Origin: Clostridia bacterium
GTDB lineage: Bacteria > Bacillota > Clostridia > Christensenellales > Borkfalkiaceae
Direction: 5' to 3'
Length of the DNA: 44,452 bases
Assembly (NCBI GenBank): GCA_017507005.1
Contig: JAFWBT010000020.1
Location: 1-44,452, forward strand
The translations under genes were made by a program, and so were the position numbers. The notes beneath the pieces were generated by a model. That model saw only the letters and a program-made list of their open reading frames with translations, ran no database searches and was not told the DNA's origin. Positions within the stretch are counted from its first letter, which is position 1, and each line of letters starts with the position of its first letter. Shown one piece after another: positions 26,172 through 36,702 of the stretch.

Positions 26172-28151
26172 ATGAGAAAAATCAAACGTTTTGCTTTGGT
26201 CTTAATGACGGTGCTGATGACGTGTCTTTGCGTTGTCAGTCTTTCCGCATGTTTAGGCCGAGGCGATAGATTTGGCGCAGGCAAAGAAAGCTCCGCTGCG
26301 ACGTCTGCCGTTTGCGAACACGAATGGCACCGTATCAACTATACGGAGGCTACTTGTACTGTGGCTGGTAAGATTGAACAGGAATGTAAGACCTGTGGCG
26401 AAAAGAGCACGGAGCCTGTTCCAGCACTCGGTCATAAGCCGTATGATGTGGCGGGAAAGGCTGCGACGTGTACGGAAGCAGGCTGGACGGCTGGACAAAA
26501 GTGCGGTGTTTGCGGTGTTGACGTCGTACCTACGACGCCGATTGCGGCAAAGGGCCATAGAACGATTAAAGAAGCAAGTTGCCAGAATAAGGCAGAATGT
26601 AGCGTTTGTGGCGAATACGGCGAAAAATTGCAGCACGAACCTAAGCTCGTCGTTACGGGTGCAAAATTGCCTACCTGTACGGAAGCGGGTTGGGATGATT
26701 ATACGTGGTGTAAGGCTTCGTGGGAAGAAATCGTTGACGGCGAACCGGTAATCAAGAGATGTCCTTATACGACGAAAGTAGAGATTGAGGCAAATGGCCA
26801 CGATAAAAACTTTGATGATACGGCGGCTGATTTCGTAGGCTCGTTGAAGGCTACGTGTACGACGTTGGCTTATTGCGGCGTTTGCGAAATGAACTACGGT
26901 GATTTTGCTGCGCACGAAAAGAACGACGAAACGCACGCTGTTTGTACGAGCGAAAGAGACGTTTGTAAGGTTTGCGGCGAACACTTCGGTGATTTCCCCG
27001 CTAGCAACGTGCATGTTCTCGGCTATTATGAAAACAACGATAGAACGACGGACTTTATCGCGCTGGAAGAAGATGATGTAATGTGCGCTCTGCCTGCGGG
27101 TACGGAAATCATTTGTGAAGTATGTGATTTCGTAGTCGAAGAAACGTTGGGACATCGTTATGATGAAGTGAGCAAAAAACAGCCCACGTGTTATTCCGAA
27201 GGTCATTATGGCTACAAAGTATGCGCGGATTGTGGCGAAATGCGCACGATTGCGGATACGACGGCTGGTATCGCGGCAGATTTGTTGATTGAAGACGATA
27301 AGATTTATTTGGACGTTGAGAACACGATTTCTTGGAAATTGGCTGCTTTGAAGCATAGCATCGGTTTGGACGTAACAGCTGGTACTGCGCCTACTTGCGA
27401 AGCAATGGGTCAGACGAGAGAAGTGGTTTGCTTGACGTGCGGCGTGGCTTATGAAAAAGCGCAAACGCTCACGGCGCTCGGTCACGATGGTTTCAGAATG
27501 TATCATTGGGTAGATGGCACGAACGATACGCTTTCCTATGCGGATTGGCTGAACGGCGGCGAAGCGGACAAAGTAGGCGGCTATCTTGAAAAGGCGGTAA
27601 AAGGCGAATTGGTAGACGAAGATTCGCACCTGTTGCTCTGCACGGTAGATTGTGACGATTGTAAAGACGCTCGTCAGGCATATTGCGGTATTTGCGATAA
27701 GCATCACGGCGAAATCGGGCGTAATATCCACTACGGCGGTTCTAGAGATTGTACGAAAGACGCGGTTTGCGTAGCTTGCGGCGAAGTATATAGAAAGGCT
27801 TCTGCACACTTAGAAGAAACGCTGGAAGGTATTCCTGCTACTTGTATGGAAAGCGGTTGGACGGATGGTAAGTGGTGTTCGAACTGCGGTATGGTTTCCG
27901 TTCCTCAGAAGTTTATCCCCGTGCTTGAACACGACCAGTTGGGCATTATTGAGGCAATCGCTCCTACGGAAGACGAATGCGGTTATACGGAAGGTAGATA
28001 TTGTTCGATGTGTAAAGAATTCGTTACGGTTGAACCCGAAGAAATTCCTGCTTTGGGCAAGACGCACGAACACGAATACGATGAAAACAACGAATGTATT
28101 TTGCCCGATTGCCCCGATAAGAAAGACGAGGAAGAGGATTCCATAGAATAA
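26172..28151 (+). CDS. Surface lipoprotein made of Cys-rich CxxC repeats
   Basis: This is a 659-residue protein with a lipoprotein signal (lipobox LSAC, Cys27). Nearly all the rest is short Cys-rich modules. Type A, about 38 residues, reads ATCTEAGW...CxxCG...P..ALGH (for example residues 60-88, 98-129, 407-438 and one near 560). Type B, about 25 residues, reads C(x5-6)CxxCGE.xG......H (near 137, 229, 258 and two C-terminal copies). Type A resembles repeats found in large surface proteins of gut clostridia; no function is established. The spaced Cys and His could bind zinc or form disulfides; both are inference. There is no catalytic domain and no sortase motif. The tail is acidic. The gene has its own strong promoter and terminator and lies between grpE and dnaK. 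Confidence 0.85.
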   Translation: MRKIKRFALVLMTVLMTCLCVVSLSACLGRGDRFGAGKESSAATSAVCEHEWHRINYTEATCTVAGKIEQECKTCGEKSTEPVPALGHKPYDVAGKAATCTEAGWTAGQKCGVCGVDVVPTTPIAAKGHRTIKEASCQNKAECSVCGEYGEKLQHEPKLVVTGAKLPTCTEAGWDDYTWCKASWEEIVDGEPVIKRCPYTTKVEIEANGHDKNFDDTAADFVGSLKATCTTLAYCGVCEMNYGDFAAHEKNDETHAVCTSERDVCKVCGEHFGDFPASNVHVLGYYENNDRTTDFIALEEDDVMCALPAGTEIICEVCDFVVEETLGHRYDEVSKKQPTCYSEGHYGYKVCADCGEMRTIADTTAGIAADLLIEDDKIYLDVENTISWKLAALKHSIGLDVTAGTAPTCEAMGQTREVVCLTCGVAYEKAQTLTALGHDGFRMYHWVDGTNDTLSYADWLNGGEADKVGGYLEKAVKGELVDEDSHLLLCTVDCDDCKDARQAYCGICDKHHGEIGRNIHYGGSRDCTKDAVCVACGEVYRKASAHLEETLEGIPATCMESGWTDGKWCSNCGMVSVPQKFIPVLEHDQLGIIEAIAPTEDECGYTEGRYCSMCKEFVTVEPEEIPALGKTHEHEYDENNECILPDCPDKKDEEEDSIE

Positions 28152-28180
28152 GCATAAAAGAAAAAACCTATCAATATACG

Positions 28181-28216
28181 TACGCCCGTTTGAGTAATCA
28201 AGCGGGCGTATTTTTT
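28181..28216 (+). terminator. Intrinsic terminator of the Cys-rich lipoprotein gene
   Basis: TACGCCCGTTTGA (28181-28193) pairs with TCAAGCGGGCGTA (28198-28210), loop GTAA, then six T. Confidence 0.92.
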
Positions 28217-28310
28217 ATATAAATGTGGGCAAACATTTTACGTAAAAGCAAGCGAACGTTTTGCCGATAAAAATACACGGCGAGAGGGAAAGGAAAATTT
28301 TCTTAGCATA

Positions 28311-28339
28311 TTGACAAAATGGCAAAAAAAGGCTATAAT
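28311..28339 (+). promoter_or_regulatory. Promoter of the SDR-esterase-acetyltransferase unit
   Basis: TTGACA (28311-28316) and TATAAT (28334-28339), 17 bp apart. Confidence 0.9.
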
Positions 28340-28343
28340 ATAC

Positions 28344-28369
28344 TTGAAATAGGCAGCGGCATATTTCAA
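28344..28369 (+). promoter_or_regulatory. Inverted repeat at the transcription start (possible operator)
   Basis: TTGAAATA (28344-28351) and TATTTCAA (28362-28369) are perfect arms around a 10-nt GC-rich centre. The site covers the expected start of transcription (about 28346), so a repressor site or a 5' hairpin in the mRNA are both possible. Confidence 0.5.
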
Positions 28370-28394
28370 TATATTATATAAGGAATGAAAAAGT

Positions 28395-29156
28395 ATGATT
28401 AGTTTACAAGACAAAGTAGTAATTATCACCGGTGGCGGCAGAGGTATTGGTTTTGGGTTGTCCACGGCGTTTGCAAAGGCGGGCGCAAAGCTCGTGATTA
28501 CGGGCAGAACGGAATCCACGTTGCTTTCGGCAAAAGAAAAATTGGAAGCGGCGCACGGCTGTGAAGTATTGACGGTAACGGCGGATGGCGCCGACGAGGC
28601 GGCTATTCAAAACGTAATCGATAAAACGATTGAACGCTTTGGGAAAATCGACGCTGTTGTGAATAACGCGCAGGCGTCCGCGTCGGGTAAAATGCTCGTC
28701 GATCACACGAAAGAAGACCTCGATTTGGCTATCTATTCGGGCATCTACGCAACGTTTTTCTATATGCAAAAGGCGTTCCCGTACCTCAAAGAAACGAAGG
28801 GCTGCGTAGTGAATTTCGCCAGCGGCGCAGGTTTGTTTGGGCGTATCGCGCAGTCCTCTTACGCTGCGGCAAAAGAGGGTATTCGCGGTTTGTCCCGTGT
28901 GGCGGCGACGGAATGGGCACCTTACGGCGTGCGCGTCAACGTTATCTGCCCCTTGGCGATGACGGAAGGTCTGCAAAAATTCAAGGAAGAATACCCCGAA
29001 CGTTACGAACAAACGATTAAGGGCGTGCCTATGGGCAGATTTGCCGATCCTGAAAAGGACGTTGGCGGTATGTGCGTATTCCTTTGCTCGGACGAAGCGA
29101 GCTACGTAACGGGCGAAACGATTACGTTGCAGGGCGGTAGCGGTTTAAGACCGTAA
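28395..29156 (+). CDS. Short-chain dehydrogenase/reductase (classical SDR)
   Basis: The 253-residue protein has the cofactor motif TGGGRGIG near residue 13, the NNA motif near 89, catalytic Ser in NFASGAG and the SYAAAK pair (Tyr and Lys of YxxxK). The ITGRT after the second strand favours NADP(H). The C-terminal VTGETITLQGG is typical of FabG-like and sugar or steroid SDRs. Substrate unknown. It is the first gene of a unit with an esterase (7-bp gap) and an acetyltransferase. AAGGA precedes the ATG. Confidence 0.93.
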   Translation: MISLQDKVVIITGGGRGIGFGLSTAFAKAGAKLVITGRTESTLLSAKEKLEAAHGCEVLTVTADGADEAAIQNVIDKTIERFGKIDAVVNNAQASASGKMLVDHTKEDLDLAIYSGIYATFFYMQKAFPYLKETKGCVVNFASGAGLFGRIAQSSYAAAKEGIRGLSRVAATEWAPYGVRVNVICPLAMTEGLQKFKEEYPERYEQTIKGVPMGRFADPEKDVGGMCVFLCSDEASYVTGETITLQGGSGLRP

Positions 29157-29163
29157 AGCATAA

Positions 29164-30786
29164 ATGGTGTCTAAAAAAATGAGAAAATTTATTTGTTGCA
29201 TATTGGCGGCAACGACCTTTTTCGTAGGGGCGGCATCCTCTTGCTCGCTCCTGCAAAAAACGCCTGCTTCCGAAAATAGTATTTCCGAGTCCGTTCAGGA
29301 AAAAGAGTACGCGTTGTCCTTGAAAAAGACTTTGTATAAGCTCGAAGACGGGCAAACGGCAACGTTACAATTAAATTTCACCGTGGACGGCGTGGAGGCG
29401 GATTGGTCGTTGTTGACGTTTTCGTCTAGTGACGATAGCGTTGTAACGGTAAGCGCGGACGGCGTGATGACGGGCGTGGCAGGCGGCAAAGCCAACGTCA
29501 CGGTGACGGACGGCACCAACACCGTGAGTGCGACGGTGAACGTCGTTATGCGTACCTATAAGATAAAACTCTCGACGGAAAGCTTGATATTGCCTATCGG
29601 TGAGAGTGCGCAGGTGACGGCGACGGCATACTTTGGCTCGAAAGAGGAAGAGGGCGCGGCATTGTCGTGGCAGTCGTCTAATCCCGACGTTGCTACGGTG
29701 GAAGACGGCTTGATTACCGTTGTGAACAGCGGCAATGCGGAGATTTCCGTTTCCTATCAAGGCGTAACGGAGAGTGTTGACGTGTTGGGCGTTGTGAAAA
29801 CGACGGCGGAGAACGTAAATTCGTTCAGCGAAGAGTATATCAATATTTACGGGCGTAGCTACGTTTCTGCGGGCGATTTGCATTTCGACCACGCGGCGAA
29901 CGCAGTGGAGCTTGGTATGTTCGGTGCGTCGCTCAGCGTCAGTATTTACGCGACGGCGGACAGCTATATGCGCGTGTACGTGGACGGCTCGAAGACGGGC
30001 AAACGTTTGACTGTGACAAGAGGCACGGCGGACTATACGGCGGCGGAGGACTTGGAAGAGGGGTATCATACGATTCGTATCGTCAAGGCATCGGAAGAAC
30101 AAAACGCGCAATGGGCAATTCGCTCGTTTACAGCAGAGGAGTTCTTCGTTGTGCCTGAAAAATCCGATTTGAAGATAGAATTTATCGGCGATTCCATTAC
30201 GGCAGGCTACGGCGTTCTCGGTGCAACGGGGGTGAGTTGGAGCGTGGAAAATTCCGATTGTGCAAAGAGCTATGCTTATCTCGCGGCGGAAGCACTGAAT
30301 GCCGATTATTCCATCGTGGCGTGGAGCGGCATTTGCACCAAAGCGTATTATTGGGCGAGCGGCCTGAATATGGAAACGCTGTACGGTTACGTGTCCAGTA
30401 CGAATAGACAGACGTATGCGGCTGATTTTGACGCGGACGTGGTTGTGCTGAATCTGGGTACGAACGAGGGCTCGTATATATCGTCGGGTTTACCCAACGC
30501 AGGTTCTTACGGGATGCAATTCCCCGCCGATTATAAGGCGTTCCTGCAAGCGATTCGCGCGAAAAATCCCAACGCGTATATTATTTGTTTGTACGGTATG
30601 ATGGGCAGAAACGTTGCGATTCAAACAGGGATTCAAATGGCGATTGAAGAGCTTGGCGACGAAAAAGTGGCGTATAATCCTTTTACTTTTGAACCGAATA
30701 CGTTGGCGGCGAACGGCCACCCGAGCAGTATGGCGCAAAAGAATTGGGCGGACGCTTTGGCGGAATATATAAGGACGATAGCATGA
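29164..30786 (+). CDS. Lipoprotein carbohydrate esterase (CE2-like SGNH) with two BIG2-type domains
   Basis: The 540-residue secreted lipoprotein has a signal with candidate lipid Cys27 (ASSC). Two bacterial Ig-like BIG2 domains follow (about 50-130 and 132-208, each ending in a VSADG/GNAEISV-type strand). A jelly-roll region begins INIYGRSY (about 225-330), as in CE2 esterases. An SGNH domain has GDSIT (Ser344), WSGI (Gly389), LGTNE (Asn434) and GHP (His519). CE2 enzymes remove O-acetyl groups from polysaccharides such as xylan or mannan. Target is inferred only. The 3' end overlaps the acetyltransferase start as ATGA. ATG 29164 or ATG 29179 could be the start; neither has a strong SD, and coupling to the SDR gene is likely. 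Confidence 0.88.
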   Translation: MVSKKMRKFICCILAATTFFVGAASSCSLLQKTPASENSISESVQEKEYALSLKKTLYKLEDGQTATLQLNFTVDGVEADWSLLTFSSSDDSVVTVSADGVMTGVAGGKANVTVTDGTNTVSATVNVVMRTYKIKLSTESLILPIGESAQVTATAYFGSKEEEGAALSWQSSNPDVATVEDGLITVVNSGNAEISVSYQGVTESVDVLGVVKTTAENVNSFSEEYINIYGRSYVSAGDLHFDHAANAVELGMFGASLSVSIYATADSYMRVYVDGSKTGKRLTVTRGTADYTAAEDLEEGYHTIRIVKASEEQNAQWAIRSFTAEEFFVVPEKSDLKIEFIGDSITAGYGVLGATGVSWSVENSDCAKSYAYLAAEALNADYSIVAWSGICTKAYYWASGLNMETLYGYVSSTNRQTYAADFDADVVVLNLGTNEGSYISSGLPNAGSYGMQFPADYKAFLQAIRAKNPNAYIICLYGMMGRNVAIQTGIQMAIEELGDEKVAYNPFTFEPNTLAANGHPSSMAQKNWADALAEYIRTIA

Positions 30787-31400
30787 CGGAATTTGAAAAA
30801 ATGAGCGCGGGAAAGCTCTACGATACCTCGGAAACAGAGCTTGCGAAAATGCGTTGCAAAGCGCATAAATTGAGCAAGGATTATAACGATACGTACGAGG
30901 ACGAGCTGGAAAAACGCGCGGCAATTATCAAGGAATTGTGTCCGAAATTGGGCGAGGGGACGTATTTGCAAGGTCCGTTGCAGTTTGATTACGGCGCGAA
31001 TTTTATAACGGGCAAGAATTGCTATGTGAATTTCAATTTAGTTGTGCTCGATTGCGCGCCCGTAACACTTGGGAACGACGTGTTTATCGGCCCGGATTGT
31101 TCGCTCGTGCCGCCTATGCATCCATATTTGACGGAGGAAAGGAAACTTCGTTTTAAGGAAGACGGAACGGCGTACGATTTGGAATATGCAAAACCGATTG
31201 TCATCAAGGACGGCTGTTGGCTGGCGTCGAACGTCACCGTTTGCGGCGGCGTGACGATTGGGAAAAACTGTGTAATCGGCGCAGGGAGCGTAGTAACGCG
31301 GGATATTCCCGACGGCGTTTTAGCGGCAGGAAATCCTTGTCGGGTGATTCGGCATATAACAAAAGAGGACTCGATTGCTTTAAAAAAAGAATTATATTAA
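30783..31400 (+). CDS. Maltose/galactoside O-acetyltransferase family protein
   Basis: The 205-residue protein has the N-terminal MTEFEKMSAGKLYD mac-type domain and a left-handed beta-helix of hexapeptide repeats ending in GAGSVVTRDIPDGVLAAGNPCRVI. The catalytic His of the family lies in PPMHPYL. Such enzymes acetylate sugars with acetyl-CoA in the cytoplasm. The start ATG 30783 overlaps the esterase stop (ATGA), indicating translational coupling. A terminator follows directly. Confidence 0.93.
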   Translation: MTEFEKMSAGKLYDTSETELAKMRCKAHKLSKDYNDTYEDELEKRAAIIKELCPKLGEGTYLQGPLQFDYGANFITGKNCYVNFNLVVLDCAPVTLGNDVFIGPDCSLVPPMHPYLTEERKLRFKEDGTAYDLEYAKPIVIKDGCWLASNVTVCGGVTIGKNCVIGAGSVVTRDIPDGVLAAGNPCRVIRHITKEDSIALKKELY

Positions 31401-31403
31401 ACG

Positions 31404-31442
31404 AAAACAGCGAAGCTAAAAAATACGGCTTCGCTGTTTTTA
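31404..31442 (+). terminator. Intrinsic terminator of the acetyltransferase unit
   Basis: AAAACAGCGAAG (31404-31415) and CTTCGCTGTTTT (31429-31440) pair perfectly and run into a T-tract. Confidence 0.92.
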
Positions 31443-31449
31443 TACGTCA

Positions 31450-31499
31450 ATACCGTGTACGAGTTGAAAATAATAACAGCATACCGTGTGCGAGTTGAG
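31450..31499 (+). repeat. Dispersed 18-bp motif, copies 5 and 6 in tandem
   Basis: TACCGTGTACGAGTTGAA (31451-31468) and TACCGTGTGCGAGTTGAG (31482-31499) lie 31 bp apart in the same orientation, a spacing close to that of copies 3 and 4. The rest of the dnaK upstream spacer (31500-31680) is AT-rich, with a GCCGT/ACGGC hairpin at 31649-31662 before AAGGAG, and no CIRCE site. Confidence 0.65.
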
Positions 31500-31635
31500 T
31501 TTTTTAGATTAAAGGCAAAAAATATACGATATTATATATTACGCGCGCGCAAACTTGGGTAAATTTTACACGTAATAAAAATTTTTTTAATTTTTGTGTT
31601 TAACGAGGTTTTTTGACGGTTACATATAACTGTAA

Positions 31636-33480
<1,845 letters not shown>

Positions 33481-33500
33481 TTAACGGTGATAAATTTGCG

Positions 33501-33518
33501 TTCAACTCGTACATGGGT
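33501..33518 (-). repeat. Dispersed 18-bp motif, copy 7 (inverted)
   Basis: The minus strand reads ACCCATGTACGAGTTGAA, 21 nt after the dnaK stop codon. It is the only spacer copy clearly in this orientation relative to the upstream gene. Confidence 0.65.
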
Positions 33519-33547
33519 GGCGCGAATTGGCAAAAAGCGTAATAAAT

Positions 33548-33571
33548 CGGGTTTGGTTTACACCAAGCCCG
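33548..33571 (+). other. Hairpin in the dnaK-dnaJ spacer
   Basis: CGGGTTTGG (33548-33556) pairs with CCAAGCCCG (33563-33571), one G-U pair. No T-run follows, so it is not an obvious terminator; it may protect or process the dnaK mRNA. TTAACGGTG occurs at 33481 and again just before dnaJ. Confidence 0.5.
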
Positions 33572-33671
33572 TAAACGCTATATAAGGGATAAGGATATAC
33601 GCAAGAGAGTGTTAAAAAAGCTTGTGTAAGGCTAAGGCTTGCCTTGCGTTTAAATCATTAACGGTGTAATT

Positions 33672-34823
33672 ATGGCAGATAAAAAGAATTATTACGAAAT
33701 ACTCGGCGTGGATAAAAAAGCAACGCCCGAGGAAATAAAATCGGCGTATCGAAAGCTGGCAATGAAATACCACCCCGACCGTAATCAGGGTGACGCTGCG
33801 GCTGCGGAAAAATTCAAGGAAATCAACGAGGCGAACGAAACGCTGTCCGATCAGCAAAAACGCGCCGCGTACGATTACGAGCTGGAACACCCTGGTATGG
33901 GCGGCTTTGGCGGCGGTTTCGGCGGTGGCGGCTTCGAGGGCGGCTTTGGGGATTTCTCCGATATTTTCAGCAGTATTTTCGGTGGTGGTTTTGGCGGCGG
34001 CGCAAGAACTACGCGTTCGGCAGTCGGGGAAGATATCCAGCGCGAGATGACGCTTTCTTTTATGGACGCGGTGAAAGGCTGTAAAAAGACGGTGTCGTAC
34101 AATCGTAACGTACTGTGCGAAGATTGTAAAGGCACGGGCGCAAAGCACGGCACGGAATACAGCACTTGTTCGCGCTGTCAAGGCAAGGGTGTTGTGCAGC
34201 AGGTGCAAAATACTATGTTTGGCAGAACGATTCGTCAGAGCGTTTGTCCCGATTGTTCGGGTACAGGCAGGACGATTAAGGAAAAATGCCCCGAGTGTAA
34301 AGGCAAAGGCGCGATTAGAAAGGAAACGACGCTGTCCTTGGATATCCCCGCGGGCGTGGATACGGGCAGCTATATGAAGAAAAAGGGCTTTGGGCAGTCC
34401 GTCCAAGGCGGCGTGCCAGGCGATTTGATTATCGTCTTTAAGGTAGAGCCGCACAAAATCTTTACGCGTGATCGGTTTGATTTGCTTATCGATTTACCCA
34501 TCTCCTTTAAAACGGCGGCGCTCGGCGGCGTGGTGAAAGTGCCGACAATCGACGACACGTTCGATTTCACTATTCCCGAGGGTACGCAGAGCGGTCAGGT
34601 GTTCACGATTCGTGGCAAAGGGATTCGTTCGGCGCGTAACGGCACGGGCAATCTGATTGTGCGCGTGCAGGTGGAAGTGCCTACAAAGCTTTCCAAATCC
34701 CAGAAAAAAGAACTGGAAAAAATGGAAGACGAAATCGAGCTGAAACAGTACGAGAAGATGAAACGGTATTCGGACAACGTTGAGGCGCTGTACGGTGAAA
34801 AACCGTTCAAGAATAAGAAATAA
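33672..34823 (+). CDS. dnaJ: Chaperone protein DnaJ
   Basis: This is a complete type I J-protein of 383 residues. It has a J domain with HPD (near residue 35), a Gly/Phe-rich stretch (about 75-115), four zinc-binding CxxCxGxG repeats ([32 protein letters not shown]) and C-terminal substrate domains. It stimulates DnaK ATPase and delivers substrates. The ribosome binding site is weak (GGTG). A terminator follows. Confidence 0.97.
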   Translation: MADKKNYYEILGVDKKATPEEIKSAYRKLAMKYHPDRNQGDAAAAEKFKEINEANETLSDQQKRAAYDYELEHPGMGGFGGGFGGGGFEGGFGDFSDIFSSIFGGGFGGGARTTRSAVGEDIQREMTLSFMDAVKGCKKTVSYNRNVLCEDCKGTGAKHGTEYSTCSRCQGKGVVQQVQNTMFGRTIRQSVCPDCSGTGRTIKEKCPECKGKGAIRKETTLSLDIPAGVDTGSYMKKKGFGQSVQGGVPGDLIIVFKVEPHKIFTRDRFDLLIDLPISFKTAALGGVVKVPTIDDTFDFTIPEGTQSGQVFTIRGKGIRSARNGTGNLIVRVQVEVPTKLSKSQKKELEKMEDEIELKQYEKMKRYSDNVEALYGEKPFKNKK

Positions 34824-34826
34824 AAA

Positions 34827-34869
34827 ATACAAACAGCGGCAGTCGGGTATTCGGCTGTCGTTTTTGTAT
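34827..34869 (+). terminator. Intrinsic terminator of dnaJ
   Basis: CGGCAGTCG (34837-34845) pairs with CGGCTGTCG (34852-34860) with two G-U pairs; outer ATACAAA and TTTGTAT extend the stem around a T-run. Confidence 0.82.
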
Positions 34870-34967
34870 GGCGAGGGTGGTGGGGATTAACCGTAAAGCA
34901 ATACGAGACATATCGCTACGGCGGCGGAATATCGCCTATCGCGTTGTGAATAAGATATTGCAATAAG

Positions 34968-34996
34968 TTGACTTTCAGGGCGGAGCGTGGTATAAT
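34968..34996 (+). promoter_or_regulatory. Promoter of the prmA-rsmE-mtaB-hinT unit
   Basis: TTGACT (34968-34973) and TATAAT (34991-34996) are 17 bp apart, just before the GAGAGGTG ribosome binding site of prmA. Confidence 0.9.
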
Positions 34997-35017
34997 GAAA
35001 GACGAGAGGTGTAAAAA

Positions 35018-35968
35018 ATGAAATATATTGAATTGACGATACATACGACGACGGAAGCGAGCGAGATTATTTCGGATATTATGTGGGCATACACCGATTA
35101 CGGCGTTACCATTTGCGATATCAACGACATTATTGCCCTGCAAACGGCGAAAGAAACGACGTATTGGGATTATATGGACGACGAACTGACGGCGGATAAG
35201 CCCTCGGACGTGTTGGTGAAATGTTACGTCGCGGAGGACGTCGCAACGCAGGTGATAGGCTCTATTTTGGAGGATATCGCGCGAGCGAAAGAGCTTAGCG
35301 GCGGCGCAATCCCGTTCGGTACGTTGGAGGATACCAAGCGTAGCGTGGACGGCGACGATTGGATTGACGTATGGAAAAAACATTTCCGTCCTATTCATTT
35401 GGGACGTATCGTTGTCGTGCCGGAATGGATAGAATACACGCCTGCGGCGGGCGAAGAAGTGGTGTTGCTCGATTCTAATATGGCTTTTGGCACGGGCGAG
35501 CATGAAACGACGTCTATGTGTGTGGAGCTGATGCAGGAATATATAACGCCCGATTCGGTGTGTATCGACGTGGGCTGTGGCAGCGGCATTTTAGGTATTT
35601 CGGCTATCAAGCTTGGCGCGGCGAAGGCGTACCTTACCGATATCGACCCGATTGCGGTGGAGAGCGCGTTGCACAACAGCGAGCTGAACGCCGTTAGCGA
35701 TAAAACGGTGGTGGCGCATTCCAACCTTTTGGACGACGCGGATATCCAAGGGGATATTATGATGGCGAATATCACGGGCGAAGTGTTAAAGCTGTTGGCG
35801 CCGTCGATTCCTAAGAATTTGAAAAAGGACGGCGTTTTAATCCTCAGCGGCATTATCGAGAGCCGTTTAGAAATGGTGAAAGCGGCGTACGAAGCCGTGG
35901 GGATGGAAGTGACGTTCGAGCGGAGAAAAGGCGAGTGGTTTGCACTCGTGTTAAAGCATAAAAATTGA
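35018..35968 (+). CDS. prmA: Ribosomal protein L11 methyltransferase PrmA
   Basis: The N-terminal substrate-recognition domain is followed by a SAM-binding fold with DVGCGSGILGISA and the active-site stretch NITGEVL (family NILA/NIxxxxL). It methylates L11. AFGTGEHETT is the family block before the SAM motif. 316 residues, normal. The unit dnaJ-prmA-rsmE-mtaB is a conserved Firmicutes order. Confidence 0.95.
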   Translation: MKYIELTIHTTTEASEIISDIMWAYTDYGVTICDINDIIALQTAKETTYWDYMDDELTADKPSDVLVKCYVAEDVATQVIGSILEDIARAKELSGGAIPFGTLEDTKRSVDGDDWIDVWKKHFRPIHLGRIVVVPEWIEYTPAAGEEVVLLDSNMAFGTGEHETTSMCVELMQEYITPDSVCIDVGCGSGILGISAIKLGAAKAYLTDIDPIAVESALHNSELNAVSDKTVVAHSNLLDDADIQGDIMMANITGEVLKLLAPSIPKNLKKDGVLILSGIIESRLEMVKAAYEAVGMEVTFERRKGEWFALVLKHKN

Positions 35969-35978
35969 GTTAGAGGGG

Positions 35979-35996
35979 TACCATGTCTGCGTTGAA
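35979..35996 (+). repeat. Dispersed 18-bp motif, copy 8, overlapping the rsmE start codon
   Basis: TACCATGTCTGCGTTGAA differs from consensus at two positions. Its ATG is the start codon of rsmE. Confidence 0.5.
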
Positions 35997-36702
35997 GAGA
36001 TTTTTTGTGGATAAAATCGAGGAAACTACCCGCTTGGAGGGGGAGGAGTTTGAGCACGCAAAAAACGTGCTCCGTATTGGCGCGGGCGCGGAGGTAATCC
36101 TTTTGGATAACAGCGGCAAGGAATACACGGCGATTGTGGCGCAGGTGGAGAAAAAATCTATGCTCTTGAACGTCGTGCGCGAGGAAGTGGGCGCGCGTGA
36201 GCCAAACGCGGACGTGTGCTTGCTGTTCGGATATTTAAAAAACGCCGATAAGAACGAATTTATCGTGCAAAAAGCAGTGGAGCTTGGCGTTAAAAAAATC
36301 GGCGTGTTTTCTTCGGAATATTCGTCGGCGTATATGAACGCGAACAAGCTGGAACGCCTGAACAAAGTTTCGAAAGAGGCGGCGAAACAATGCTTGCGCT
36401 CAGTGGCGCCCGTGGTGGAATATTACGATACGCTGCAAAAGGCGTTGGACGCGGCGAAAGGATATAAAAACAAGCTGTTTGCTTGTGAATTTGCGACGGA
36501 GAGCAAGTGCGACGTGGTGACGATAAAGGACGACGCGGCAATCGTAATCGGTAGCGAGGGCGGTTTTTCTCGCGCGGAAGAGGAGCTGGCGTCGGCGGCG
36601 GGCTTTGCGTCCGTGACGCTGGGAAAACGTATTTTACGCGCGGAAACGGCGGCGGTTGCGCTGACGAGCGTGGCTATGTTTGCGTTGGGGGAACTGCGAT
36701 GA
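35983..36702 (+). CDS. rsmE: 16S rRNA (uracil-1498-N3)-methyltransferase RsmE
   Basis: The 239-residue SPOUT methyltransferase has an N-terminal PUA-like region and the C-terminal knot motifs GSEGGFSRAEEE and TLGKRILRAETAA. It methylates U1498 near the decoding centre. AGAGGGG lies upstream of the ATG. The first residues MSALK come from the overlapping dispersed motif and precede the family-like RFFVDK start. The stop overlaps the mtaB start as ATGA. Confidence 0.95.
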   Translation: MSALKRFFVDKIEETTRLEGEEFEHAKNVLRIGAGAEVILLDNSGKEYTAIVAQVEKKSMLLNVVREEVGAREPNADVCLLFGYLKNADKNEFIVQKAVELGVKKIGVFSSEYSSAYMNANKLERLNKVSKEAAKQCLRSVAPVVEYYDTLQKALDAAKGYKNKLFACEFATESKCDVVTIKDDAAIVIGSEGGFSRAEEELASAAGFASVTLGKRILRAETAAVALTSVAMFALGELR

